Shown here one piece after another: positions 8,245-16,183 of a stretch of 30,791 nucleotides of DNA. How positions within the stretch are numbered: position 1 is the first letter of the stretch; every line of letters starts with the position of its first letter. The translations under genes were made by a program, and so were the position numbers. Location: positions 1 through 30,791 of IMG/VR virus record IMGVR_UViG_3300045974_000129; one strand, given 5' to 3'. The DNA is from a virus. The notes below the pieces were generated by a model. The model was not told where the DNA came from, did no database searches, and saw nothing but the letters and a program-made list of their open reading frames with translations.

Positions 8245-9435
8245 ATGGCACTTACTCTTAAATCTCAGGGTGAATATTATACAGACTTCCAGAACGAAGT
8301 CCAAGACAACGCTCCAGAGCTGACCGATTTTACAGAAGGATCGAAGCTCGACATTTTAGGTGGCGCGCATTCTTCTGGCGTTTCTGAACTCACAAAACTG
8401 ATCGTCGATCAGTTCATGAAGACTTTCTTCGATACTGCGAATGGCCCAGAGATTACTGGCGGATCTGACGATCTGCAGACTCTGGCAGTCGATCACTTCG
8501 GTACTTCATTCTCTCGTCCACTGGCAGCCTACGCAATTGGCGATGTGACGTTCTCGAGGCCAACTTACACTGCTGGATCTGTGACGATCCCGATTGGAAC
8601 AATCGTCAAAACTGCAGTTGACTCTAACGGTGTTTCGCAACGATTTGCGACAGTCGCAGCGGTTACAATGGGTCCAACGACTCTTTCGATCAATGCGAGC
8701 GTGAAGAATGCAGTCGCTGGAATTCTTGGGAACGTAAACGCGGGAGCGATCAACAGCATCGAGAGCGCACTGACAGATCCAACGATCATCGTCGTGAACG
8801 CCGCTGCTACAGCGGGTGGAGCAGCATCTCTTTCGGACTCTGCTTACCGTGAGTTCATTCGCAATAAATTAGAGACTCTCAAGGGCGGAACAATTCCAGG
8901 CATTGAAGGCTTGGCTAAAACAATCGCAGGAGTAGAGATTGCAACCGTTATCGAAGACGAGATCGCTGTTAAAGCGTGGAACATTGCTACCAATACTCCT
9001 ATTGAGCCTTTGTTTAGAATCCCTAGGACGACTCTCTACATTGCAGACGCCAATGGATCAGCTAGCGGCGCACTTGTCTCACAGGTTCTTTCCTCTTTGG
9101 ATTTTATCAGAGCCGCTGGTGTTCAAATCTTTGTGCTTGGCGCAACGCCTCTTCCTGTAAACTGGACAGCTTCGATCACGCTGAATCCAGCAGGACCAAA
9201 CTTCTCTGTTCTTGAGAACGATCCGAAGTTGATTTTGGATACGATGACTGCTTACTTGAACAGCCTACCAATTGGGACAGGCTTTGTAAGACGTATCGCG
9301 CGCCTCACGATCTTGAGCATTTGGGGTCCAGACGGGACAAACGACATCACTGACTTTGTGAACAAGACACCAGTCGGCGATGTGGCGGTTACCAGCATCG
9401 AAAAGCTTAAACCCGGAACAATAGGGATCGTCTAA
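8245..9435 (+). CDS. Baseplate wedge protein, gpJ / gp6-like
   Basis: At 396 aa this is a baseplate_J family member, the wedge protein that dimerises to form the baseplate's inner ring. The N-terminus (YYTDFQNEVQDNAPELTDFT, EGSKLDILGGAHSSGVSELT) is the typical J opening: a transmembrane-free helix with G/S-rich turns. The middle carries the conserved GNVNAGAINSIESA and LSDSAYREFIRNKLETLKGG blocks; the latter corresponds to the family's E-s-D-e-yR-R-i segment. Start spacing and the TAATG overlap with the next gene indicate coupled translation of the wedge set. Confidence 0.93.
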   Translation: MALTLKSQGEYYTDFQNEVQDNAPELTDFTEGSKLDILGGAHSSGVSELTKLIVDQFMKTFFDTANGPEITGGSDDLQTLAVDHFGTSFSRPLAAYAIGDVTFSRPTYTAGSVTIPIGTIVKTAVDSNGVSQRFATVAAVTMGPTTLSINASVKNAVAGILGNVNAGAINSIESALTDPTIIVVNAAATAGGAASLSDSAYREFIRNKLETLKGGTIPGIEGLAKTIAGVEIATVIEDEIAVKAWNIATNTPIEPLFRIPRTTLYIADANGSASGALVSQVLSSLDFIRAAGVQIFVLGATPLPVNWTASITLNPAGPNFSVLENDPKLILDTMTAYLNSLPIGTGFVRRIARLTILSIWGPDGTNDITDFVNKTPVGDVAVTSIEKLKPGTIGIV

Positions 9436-10046
9436 TGGCACTCTCCCAAGCTGATTGGTACGCCAAATTAAAGTCTTGGGTTCCTACTTGGTTCTTCGAG
9501 AGCGAGCATTTCAATGTCGCGGAGTTCCAAGGGATCGCGCGCCTATTGTCTGAAGCTCAGCAGCAATCTGAAGACCACGTTTCCCAGACGTTCCTAAGCC
9601 AGGCCACAGATACGTTCCTGGATACGCACGCAAACGAGCGAAATTATAGGCGTCTTCCACAGGAAATTGATGCTGTTTTCTCTCCTCGAATCAGGAGCTT
9701 GCTGAATCAATCCAATTTTCCAGCGATCAAGATCCTGGTTGATGCGTTTCTGATCGTTGGCGAGTCCACTATCCGAGAGCATTTTCGTGATATCATCTTC
9801 TTAAATCGAGAAGCGTTCTATAGTCGGAGAGAGGTTTTCACCGATATTTATTACAATGCTTTCTCGATCATTGTAGAAAAACAGCTCCATGTACCGTACA
9901 GTTTTGCATCAAGGGAAAATTTCTTCTCTCGTGAAGACTTCGCGGGAAGCAACGAAAGTAGTCAGACCATATTTGATTTGATCGTTGAAACGGTCAATAA
10001 TGTTAAGGCAGCGGGAACTCTCTACAGAGTTATTGAAAGGGATTAA
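9435..10046 (+). CDS. Baseplate/tail protein, gpI / Mu gp48-like
   Basis: A 203-aa protein overlapping gpJ by one base (TAATG). Position immediately after gpJ is that of P2 gpI, Mu gp48 and XkdU, which complete the wedge and connect tail fibres. The N-terminus (WYAKLKSWVPTWFFES) and the helix FLDTHANERNYRRLPQEIDA match the family pattern of an alpha-helical N-half with an ERN..R....E block. The C-terminal part is polar with repeated FxSRxxF segments (FYSRREVFTD, FASRENFFSREDFAG), unusual and possibly a fibre attachment site. Assignment is mostly by order. Confidence 0.75.
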   Translation: MALSQADWYAKLKSWVPTWFFESEHFNVAEFQGIARLLSEAQQQSEDHVSQTFLSQATDTFLDTHANERNYRRLPQEIDAVFSPRIRSLLNQSNFPAIKILVDAFLIVGESTIREHFRDIIFLNREAFYSRREVFTDIYYNAFSIIVEKQLHVPYSFASRENFFSREDFAGSNESSQTIFDLIVETVNNVKAAGTLYRVIERD

Positions 10047-10048
10047 AA

Positions 10049-11359
10049 ATGGCAAGGCGCATTGTAAACGACGGCCAGGAACTTATCTATCAGGATCTGA
10101 ACGATCTTCAGGCTCTTTCGGAGCAGGAGATTTACGATCGCGTCGTTTTCCAGATGCTCCAAAAGGTCGAGAACGCTTTCTTCCAAGATTCATTCAAGGC
10201 TGTTTTTGTTGATGCCACGAACGTAAGTTTAAATGCTGGATTAGGTTTGCAGACTGATGCCACTGTTGCTGCAACTGAGCCACAAAAACGGCCGATTTTT
10301 TCCGCAACATCTCAGACTGTCACTGTCGCAGATCCTGACGGTGTGAATGATCGTATCGACAAAATCGCAGTGAAGGTTGCGCGCGTCGTCACTGGTACGG
10401 ATACAAGAAAATATAAGGCAACGATTGGCGGAAGCGTCACGAGCACTGTGTTCAACGTGAAAGACGACTGGTCTAGCGATGTCGTCGTAGTAACTGGAAC
10501 TCCTTCGGGATCTCCTGTTGCTCCCGCGACTCCTGCTGGATACTTGGCAGTTGCAACGGTTCTCGTTCACGCTGTCACTGGTCTTGGTGGCCAGGTCGAT
10601 ATCACCGATCTTCGGTCGCTCATGCCAGTTGGCGGAGCAACGACAGTCAACACGACTGGATACCAAAGACTTCCTGCTGGCGCATCGACTTCAATCGCTT
10701 CTTTGTTTGCTGCGGCTGACGCGCTCCTAAAACAAGGGTACCTGAACTACACTGATTTTGATGATCTTGGAGCTGATCCTGCTGCTCCAGGAGCATCCAA
10801 GGTTCGCGTCTACCTCAAGGGTGGCGTAGCATTCTTGAAGGATTCTTCGGCTGCTGTGACTCCACTTGGCTCTGGTGGTGGTGGCGGTGGTGGTGGCGAG
10901 TGGCATCCAAATGCTATCGCTCCTACTGAAGACACTGAGAATGGCGAACTGGTTTGGATCTTCTCGAAGGCAGACGTAGGGTCACAAAAGCTCAGCCTGT
11001 TCGTAAAAGTCCCACAAAGTTATATCGCTGGTCGTCAAATTCTCATGTTCTTGGGACAATACAGCCCAAGCGCATCCAACACTCAGCTTTTGTCGACAGT
11101 CTCGAGCTTAATCCGAAAGAATCTTGACGCGATTGGATCGACTGCAAATCAACGCACGAGCACGAACTCAGCTCTGACCAACACGGTTGCAAACATGTAT
11201 CGCCAGTCGACGCTTGACTTGACCGATGCCACGGGGAAGATTAACGGGTTCTCTGTCTCTCCTGGCGATCTGATTCGTTTGGATTTGGTTCGCGGAGTGG
11301 ATACTGACACGGACGATATCCGTTTCGTTCCTTCCGCCACAGAGTTAAAATTTAGTTAA
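10049..11359 (+). CDS. Tail fibre or collar-type appendage protein
   Basis: The 436-aa product starts 2 nt after the gpI-like stop, the usual place for a tail fibre. The N-terminal 70 residues (IVNDGQELIYQDLNDLQALS, EQEIYDRVVFQML) resemble the virion-attachment region of fibres. A strand-rich middle follows, then a Gly-rich hinge (eight consecutive Gly near residues 275-283). The C-terminal domain of about 150 residues begins EWHPNAIAPTEDTENGELVW and ends in DLIRLDLVRGVDTDTDDIRF. The hinge suggests a flexible link to a receptor-binding head. Specificity cannot be read from the sequence. Confidence 0.75.
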   Translation: MARRIVNDGQELIYQDLNDLQALSEQEIYDRVVFQMLQKVENAFFQDSFKAVFVDATNVSLNAGLGLQTDATVAATEPQKRPIFSATSQTVTVADPDGVNDRIDKIAVKVARVVTGTDTRKYKATIGGSVTSTVFNVKDDWSSDVVVVTGTPSGSPVAPATPAGYLAVATVLVHAVTGLGGQVDITDLRSLMPVGGATTVNTTGYQRLPAGASTSIASLFAAADALLKQGYLNYTDFDDLGADPAAPGASKVRVYLKGGVAFLKDSSAAVTPLGSGGGGGGGGEWHPNAIAPTEDTENGELVWIFSKADVGSQKLSLFVKVPQSYIAGRQILMFLGQYSPSASNTQLLSTVSSLIRKNLDAIGSTANQRTSTNSALTNTVANMYRQSTLDLTDATGKINGFSVSPGDLIRLDLVRGVDTDTDDIRFVPSATELKFS

Positions 11360-11374
11360 TCGAAAGGGAAGATC

Positions 11375-13189
11375 ATGTTTAAGAAAATCATCATCGGTTT
11401 ATTGTTGGCTCTCCCCGCATTTGCTGCGGATGTCCCTGAGCGCCAAGAACTTCCTGCGGTCAACATGTTGGCCAAGAAAAATCCTGGCTTTGAGAACGGC
11501 AAAGCAAGCTGGTCGGTAAGCGGCGGATCGCTCTCGACAGCAACGAGCGGAGCTAACTTCTACACGGGCGCGGCAAGCGGAGTGTTCACTGCTTCTGGCT
11601 CAGGCCAAATTCTTTCGAGCGCACTCGTTCCAGTGCTGAACGCACCAAACGGTTCTGCAAGTTGCAAAGTAAAGACTGCAGCGAGCGACTTCGTGCTTCA
11701 AGTGTTTGACGGCACGAATGTTCTGGCGGAATCCACGATTGGATCGAGCACTTCATTCAAAACTGCTGTAGCTACCTTCCCAATGCCAGCAACTGGCAGT
11801 ATTCGTTTGCGAGTGAAGTCTGCAAGTGCTGCAGCAATCGCACTCGACAACTGCGTGATTGGTGAGAACAAGTTGATCCAGTTGAGCCAAGCTCAGCACT
11901 ACGGATCGATGTCCGTTACGAACTGCACTGGTGTAACGTCTTGGACTACTGGCGCGTACCACGATCAAGACAGTGGCGGGACGGCATGTACTTACACTGC
12001 GACAGGAAAACTATCTGCTCCAGTGGGTGCATTCATGGGTTTCCGCACAGCATTTGAGCCAGGTGAGTATCTGATCACAACCGGTAATGCTTCGGAACTC
12101 AGCGCATCCGCAGTTATTCTTGGAACGAGAATCAGCAATGGGACGGTGAGTACGAAGAGTCCTACAAAGCAATTGGGCGGATCTGCTGTCAGTGCAAACT
12201 CTGGCGACACTTATTCGTTGACTGTCACATCTCCATTGTCTGCTTCAGATTTTAAATTTCAGGTAAATGTTGCCGCAGGTACCTACTCATCTGATACTAG
12301 TGGTGCGAACGAGTTTACGTTTGACGTGTACAAGTTCCCTACTCAAGTGGATCAGGCATACACCGCAGGAACAATTGCTCAGGATTGGAGCGGGAACGTC
12401 ACCGGTAATACCGGCATTACGTCCGCAACTCCAGTTGACCTTCCAGGGACTCCAACGCTGACAGAGTACTCGAACACGAATGCTGGAACGGTTACGATTT
12501 CAGCAGCTAGTAACGGGTTCACGATCTCTCCTGCTCGCGCTGGAACAGTTGAAGTTTGTCACTCAGGTACAGGTAATTTTTCAAATGCCAGCGCCTCTGC
12601 AACGATTGGTACCTACAAGAATAGCGTTTTAATGGATGCTGTTCTTGGGATCACGAATAGTACGGCGGGGGGTTCTTTACCTTTCGGACGATGCTTGCAG
12701 ACTAAGGTTACCTCGGTTGGATCTCCTCTCGAATTCAAGATTGAAGCATCGATCAACTCAGGCACCTTTTCTGTCGGCGACGTTCTATGGACCTTCAAGT
12801 ATTTGGATCAGCAAGTTCCTGCTCCAGTTCTGGTTGGCTCTGTCATTAGTCCGATTGCTGGTGTTGAGATCCTCGCCAGGGCGTCAGTTGCTGGAGCTGG
12901 CGGCCCAAATACTGCGTGCGTGACAAGCCCTTGCACCGTTCATAGCCAATCTGGATCTTGGATTACTTCTGTTACGAGAACTTCCGCAGGTGTTTATGTG
13001 GTTAACTTTGCTTCTGGTACGTTCTCTGCGTCTCCAATGTGCCAAGTGACTGCATCTGACGTGTCTACGGCAATTTCAGCAAGTCTTGTAAATACGGCGA
13101 CATCAAGCCTAGTTGGTGTAGCAGTCTGGAATGGTGTAGGTGCAAACGCCGATGATGCTTTTCAGATTCTATGTATGGGTCCTAAGTAA
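11375..13189 (+). CDS. Large exported beta-rich protein, probably surface-binding
   Basis: This 604-aa protein begins with a clear Sec signal peptide, MFKKIIIGLLLALPAFA, with cleavage likely after the AFA motif near residue 17. Residues about 32-130 (NPGFENGKASWSVSGGSLST, then strand-rich segments ending ALDNCVIGENK) look like a carbohydrate-binding-module-type jelly roll. The rest is Ser/Thr/Ala/Gly-rich strands. The final 100 residues contain paired cysteines (CVTSPC, MCQV, ILCMG) consistent with disulphides formed outside the cytoplasm. GGGAAGATC precedes the ATG. It lies between fibre and lysis genes, so it may be a fibre-like protein or an exported cell-surface modifier. Function is not established. 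Confidence 0.7.
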   Translation: MFKKIIIGLLLALPAFAADVPERQELPAVNMLAKKNPGFENGKASWSVSGGSLSTATSGANFYTGAASGVFTASGSGQILSSALVPVLNAPNGSASCKVKTAASDFVLQVFDGTNVLAESTIGSSTSFKTAVATFPMPATGSIRLRVKSASAAAIALDNCVIGENKLIQLSQAQHYGSMSVTNCTGVTSWTTGAYHDQDSGGTACTYTATGKLSAPVGAFMGFRTAFEPGEYLITTGNASELSASAVILGTRISNGTVSTKSPTKQLGGSAVSANSGDTYSLTVTSPLSASDFKFQVNVAAGTYSSDTSGANEFTFDVYKFPTQVDQAYTAGTIAQDWSGNVTGNTGITSATPVDLPGTPTLTEYSNTNAGTVTISAASNGFTISPARAGTVEVCHSGTGNFSNASASATIGTYKNSVLMDAVLGITNSTAGGSLPFGRCLQTKVTSVGSPLEFKIEASINSGTFSVGDVLWTFKYLDQQVPAPVLVGSVISPIAGVEILARASVAGAGGPNTACVTSPCTVHSQSGSWITSVTRTSAGVYVVNFASGTFSASPMCQVTASDVSTAISASLVNTATSSLVGVAVWNGVGANADDAFQILCMGPK

Positions 13190-13201
13190 GGGGGAAGAAT
13201 T

Positions 13202-13336
13202 ATGAAGATTGTTCTTTTTGTATCATTCTTGGTTCTGAGTTCTTGTTCTTCGGCGATCCTAGTCGAAGACTGCAAGCCGCATCATTTGACACTCGCCGGT
13301 AAAATGGTTTCTAGCTGCATTCCTTTTAAAGAATGA
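13202..13336 (+). CDS. Small lipoprotein of the lysis region
   Basis: A 44-aa ORF beginning MKIVLFVSFLVLSSC. The lipobox LSSC places the lipidated cysteine at position 15, leaving a 30-residue mature peptide with two further cysteines (EDCKPHH and SSCIPF). AAGGGGGAAG precedes the ATG. The stop overlaps the next start as ATGA (13333-13336), so the two are probably co-translated. Position beside a holin-like gene invites comparison with Rz1-type outer-membrane spanins, but it lacks their proline-rich body; superinfection exclusion is another possibility. Confidence 0.7.
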   Translation: MKIVLFVSFLVLSSCSSAILVEDCKPHHLTLAGKMVSSCIPFKE

Positions 13337-13572
13337 AGGAAACAATGGTAACGCGCCTCGCCCGCATGGAGGAGCGTCTTGAGTTTTTGCACCAGAAGTC
13401 AGAGGAGCGTCACGTCGAAGTGAAGGCTCTTCTTGAACCACTGGCGCACACTGTCGCGAAGCATAAAACTCTTCACGCTCTGAGTCGAAACGACAAGCAC
13501 TGGATGTACGGAATTTCAGTCTTCTTTGGCGGACTAGCTGGCGCTCTCGTCAAGTACTTGCCTAGACCATAA
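13333..13572 (+). CDS. XhlA-like holin-associated membrane protein
   Basis: The 79-aa product has an amphipathic, coiled-coil N-terminal half (RLARMEERLEFLHQKSEERH) and a single C-terminal hydrophobic segment (WMYGISVFFGGLAGALVKYL). This layout matches XhlA-type proteins of PBSX-like phages and prophage tail-fibre/lysis clusters, which act with a holin to export endolysin. Downstream genes include an amidase without signal peptide, which needs such a release system. The start ATG overlaps the lipoprotein stop by four bases. Confidence 0.7.
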   Translation: MKETMVTRLARMEERLEFLHQKSEERHVEVKALLEPLAHTVAKHKTLHALSRNDKHWMYGISVFFGGLAGALVKYLPRP

Positions 13573-13593
13573 TTTTCCCTCATAATAATTTGC

Positions 13594-13728
13594 ATGGATA
13601 AACAATTCTGGGCGATGGTAACTGCTCAAATGATTGTCCTCATTGGTGAGCGACACATGGGGAAAACTGAGTTTGGCAGCATCCTTGGATGGATTGAGGC
13701 CAAACTGTTACAAAAAAAGGAAAAGTAA
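13594..13728 (+). CDS. 44-aa protein, possible membrane-associated lysis component
   Basis: This frame begins MDKQFWAMVTAQMIVLIGER and ends AKLLQKKEK, giving a moderately hydrophobic N-half and a basic tail. It fills the gap between the XhlA-like gene and the next helical protein, and its stop is 2 nt before that gene's ATG. The upstream sequence lacks a clear ribosome binding site, so the start is uncertain; internal ATGs occur at residues 8, 13 and 22. Function unknown; a small holin or antiholin is possible but unsupported. Confidence 0.55.
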   Translation: MDKQFWAMVTAQMIVLIGERHMGKTEFGSILGWIEAKLLQKKEK

Positions 13729-13730
13729 AA

Positions 13731-14066
13731 ATGTTGAATGCAATGTTGAAACCTATCGTTAAGGCTCTCGTAGACGGCGAAAAAGCAGTTGCTGCTGGAA
13801 TTGCAAAAGATTGGTCTGCTCTTGGTCAAGCTGGTGTTGCTGTCCTTATGGACATCCCTGCTTTGATCGCTGGCGCGCCACAGTTTGAAGCCGATCTCCA
13901 AGCCTTGCTTGTTGATCCTGCCGCCGATGCTGACCTTTTGGCTTACGTAGTTCTGTCTCTCGAAGGACAAGACGAGAAAGCCAAGAAGATCATTGCCGCT
14001 GCTGCTGACCTCTTGCTCTCCACAGTCGTGAAGACAAAGGTCTTGGTCGAAGCCGTCAAATCGTGA
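13731..14066 (+). CDS. Helical protein of unknown function in the lysis block
   Basis: A 111-aa, Ala/Val/Leu-rich helical protein (KPIVKALVDGEKAVAAGIAK, LLLSTVVKTKVLVEAVKS), with AAAAAAAGGAAAAGT as its upstream start signal. It has no obvious transmembrane segment long enough for a holin, though GQAGVAVLMDIPALIAGAP is fairly hydrophobic. The endolysin GTG start overlaps its TGA (GTGA, 14063-14066), implying coupled expression. Similar small helical proteins occur near endolysins in diverse phages without known function. Confidence 0.75.
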   Translation: MLNAMLKPIVKALVDGEKAVAAGIAKDWSALGQAGVAVLMDIPALIAGAPQFEADLQALLVDPAADADLLAYVVLSLEGQDEKAKKIIAAAADLLLSTVVKTKVLVEAVKS

Positions 14067-14629
14067 AATTTGCCCTTGTAGTCGGGCATGAAGCAGATCG
14101 TCCAGGGGCGCACGCTGTTGCGCCTCTGGACTGCTACGAGTACGAGTACAATAAAGCATTTGCCGCTCTGATTGCCTGTGCCTTGATGGATGATGGCATC
14201 CAGTCAGAGATATTTTTCCGCGATAAGGTGGGTATCGTTGGAGCTTACGATGAGGTCAATCGATTCGATCCTCTTGGTGTTATTGAGCTACACTTCAATG
14301 CGGCTGGTATGGGAGATATTCGTGGTACCGAAACTCTCTTTTCGTCCAAGATCGCTGGATCTGATCGGCTCGCGGCTGCTGTTCACGCTTCTATCTGCGT
14401 TGGCCTTAACCGTCGCGGTTCGCTCGATCGCGGGGTTAAACTAGTCCAGCCTACCGATCGCGGATTCGTAAACCTTACCTCTGCGAAATGTCCTTCCGCT
14501 TTGATTGAACCATTCTTTGGTGATAGCAAGGAAGACGCAACATTTGGATTAGAACAGAAGAAAGAACTCGCAGCGGCTGTCGCGCGCGGGATCGCGATCT
14601 TCATGAGGGGTCAAAGTGCGCTTAATTAG
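14063..14629 (+). CDS. Endolysin: N-acetylmuramoyl-L-alanine amidase (Amidase_3)
   Basis: The 188-aa enzyme would cleave the amide bond between N-acetylmuramic acid and L-alanine in peptidoglycan. Amidase_3 landmarks: zinc-ligand H9 in VVGHEAD, E26 or E28 in CYEYEYNKAF, H77 in VIELHFNA, and catalytic E149 in SALIEPFF. Length is that of a single catalytic domain; there is no separate wall-binding domain and no signal peptide, so it depends on a holin. The start is GTG, overlapping the previous stop. The 3' end overlaps the next gene by 14 nt. Confidence 0.92.
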   Translation: MKFALVVGHEADRPGAHAVAPLDCYEYEYNKAFAALIACALMDDGIQSEIFFRDKVGIVGAYDEVNRFDPLGVIELHFNAAGMGDIRGTETLFSSKIAGSDRLAAAVHASICVGLNRRGSLDRGVKLVQPTDRGFVNLTSAKCPSALIEPFFGDSKEDATFGLEQKKELAAAVARGIAIFMRGQSALN

Positions 14630-15215
14630 TTTTTTCTTGCTTGCGATGATGTCGATGGGTGCAACGAACTGCGCTCAGAACCGAGTGATGTCTGACGCGC
14701 AAGCTTCGGCCATTGAATCGGGTGATGAAACTGGACTCATCGAAGGGTGTGGCCAGCAAGTCACATCTGGACTCACATTTTGCCGTAAACAAGAAGGCGA
14801 CGCTGGAACGGACGCGGTTTACTTCATCGCTCCCCCCGCGAAGTGCCTGGGCGATGGTCCGTGCGTGAGCTTCAAGATTTACTTCCCCGATGACACCCCG
14901 ACGTATGGCGACACCATAGCGCAGGGCGCAACGCGATCGAAGCCGATCACCTGGGCGACACTGCTCCACAAACCAACTTTTGACCTATCTGATCGTGGAT
15001 TGTGGCCGTTCAGCTACGATGTGAAATGGATCGACCAAAACGGTAAGGAACAGCACAGCTACTCTGACGGTGAGATCGTTCTTCGCGTATACAAGAAGGG
15101 GTACCTTCCACTGGCTCAAGTCCAAGGAGATCCAAACTTTGTTTGGAGCTGGCTTGAGAATGGCATCCCTGTTAAAATGACGACTGGAATGCGCGTCTGG
15201 GTTGGTAAGAAATAA
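14616..15215 (+). CDS. Exported protein of unknown function, lysis block
   Basis: A 199-aa protein with GTG start (GAGGGG upstream) and N-terminal export signal MRLISFFLLAMMSMGATNCA. Signal peptidase I cleavage or lipidation at C19 (ATNC, an imperfect lipobox) are both possible. The mature part contains several cysteines (GCGQQV, FCRKQ, KCLGDGPC) and strand-rich segments (CVSFKIYFPDD, GEIVLRVYKKGYL). No known fold recognised. Overlap with the endolysin gene on one side and a small membrane protein on the other suggests a lysis or envelope role. Confidence 0.7.
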   Translation: MRLISFFLLAMMSMGATNCAQNRVMSDAQASAIESGDETGLIEGCGQQVTSGLTFCRKQEGDAGTDAVYFIAPPAKCLGDGPCVSFKIYFPDDTPTYGDTIAQGATRSKPITWATLLHKPTFDLSDRGLWPFSYDVKWIDQNGKEQHSYSDGEIVLRVYKKGYLPLAQVQGDPNFVWSWLENGIPVKMTTGMRVWVGKK

Positions 15216-15454
15216 TGGCTTTGACCGTTTTAGGTATCATTCTCGAAGCATTTAAGTTTGGTCTTGCGATCTTTGTTTCTGCCATGGATGATAAGAGAAA
15301 GGCAGCAGAAGCGCAGGAGAAGTTCGACATTACGCAAGAACGCCGAAGGGCGTGGGCTGATGCAGCGATTACCAAACTTGGATTAGACGCAAAAAAAAGC
15401 TCCACTGACGCAGGGTCAGCTTGGGACAAACAAGACGGGGACAGAAAACCATGA
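15215..15454 (+). CDS. Small membrane protein with helical tail, spanin-like position
   Basis: This 79-aa protein overlaps the previous gene at TAATG. The first 23 residues (TVLGIILEAFKFGLAIFVSA) form a membrane segment, followed by a charged helix (DDKRKAAEAQEKFDITQERR) and a polar tail. One N-terminal anchor followed by a helical domain is the layout of inner-membrane spanins, but many unrelated phage proteins look the same. The following gene's ATG overlaps its stop (ATGA). Confidence 0.65.
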   Translation: MALTVLGIILEAFKFGLAIFVSAMDDKRKAAEAQEKFDITQERRRAWADAAITKLGLDAKKSSTDAGSAWDKQDGDRKP

Positions 15455-15945
15455 TCATTAAGCTTCCAGACGGTTCACAGGTTGATTTGATTGTTGGATC
15501 TAAGGTCCTTCTCCTTAAAGCAGTATTTGGTGATGATATTGGGATTGGGCCATTCGAGGTGGTTTCGTTTGAAGGCGAGATGCCCAATCTTCTGCTTGTC
15601 GCTCCCGACAAAATTGCACCTATCTCGATTGAACTAATCGACAGTGTTTCAAACCCAGTCAAACCAAAGGTTGAAGTAAAATTCACCGATGGGACTGTGG
15701 TGCTTGTAGACGCCGATCTTGCACCTCTCCTTGAGATGATGATTCAGAACAATCAAGACCTCATGAAGAAGATGGAAGAGATTCTATCCGGTGGGGAACT
15801 CAAAGACATGCAAGTAAAGCTAGATGCGATGACTGTGGAGCGTGACGCTGCGGTTGCGCTTGCGGAAAAGCTTCGCGGCTCTTTACCGGCTATCGAAGCC
15901 GCATCGAGCGCGTTGTCTGAAATTACTTTGGTGCTTAAGGGATGA
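15451..15945 (+). CDS. Unknown protein with N-terminal beta domain and C-terminal coiled coil
   Basis: The chosen ATG at 15451 overlaps the upstream stop (ATGA); an upstream TTG at 15421 is open in frame but has no ribosome binding site. The 164-aa product opens with LPDGSQVDLIVGSKVLLLKA and strand-rich residues, then a helical region about 90-155 (MIQNNQDLMKKMEEIL, VERDAAVALAEKLRG) likely to form a coiled coil. The N-terminal segment resembles that of the next gene (DGS plus a few residues, then IVGSKV), suggesting duplication. Function unknown. Confidence 0.7.
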   Translation: MIIKLPDGSQVDLIVGSKVLLLKAVFGDDIGIGPFEVVSFEGEMPNLLLVAPDKIAPISIELIDSVSNPVKPKVEVKFTDGTVVLVDADLAPLLEMMIQNNQDLMKKMEEILSGGELKDMQVKLDAMTVERDAAVALAEKLRGSLPAIEAASSALSEITLVLKG

Positions 15946-16172
15946 ACTTCGTTATTTCGGATGGATCAACTCAGGCCATTATAGTTGGGTCGAAGGTGAA
16001 AGTTCGTCCTGGAGTTCTCCCTTCGCAGTTCGATGACCAGTGGATACCAATTGTAAAGGTTGACGTTCAGGGTCCGTTTGCAAAACTAGAAGATTCTCTT
16101 GTAGATGAGATTGATTGGGACGTTAATTTGTCGTCTTGTATTTCGTCTCAATTAATTACTCAGGTTATTTAA
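15942..16172 (+). CDS. Small unknown protein, paralogous to preceding N-terminus
   Basis: A 76-aa protein whose ATG overlaps the previous stop (ATGA). It reads MNFVISDGSTQAIIVGSKVK, sharing the DGS and IVGSKV elements and strand pattern with the upstream protein, but lacks the coiled-coil tail. The C-terminus (DVNLSSCISSQLITQVI) is polar. Likely a small beta-barrel or SH3-like domain. It precedes a large appendage protein by only 11 nt, so it may be an adaptor. Confidence 0.65.
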   Translation: MNFVISDGSTQAIIVGSKVKVRPGVLPSQFDDQWIPIVKVDVQGPFAKLEDSLVDEIDWDVNLSSCISSQLITQVI

Positions 16173-16183
16173 CGGGGGTTAAG

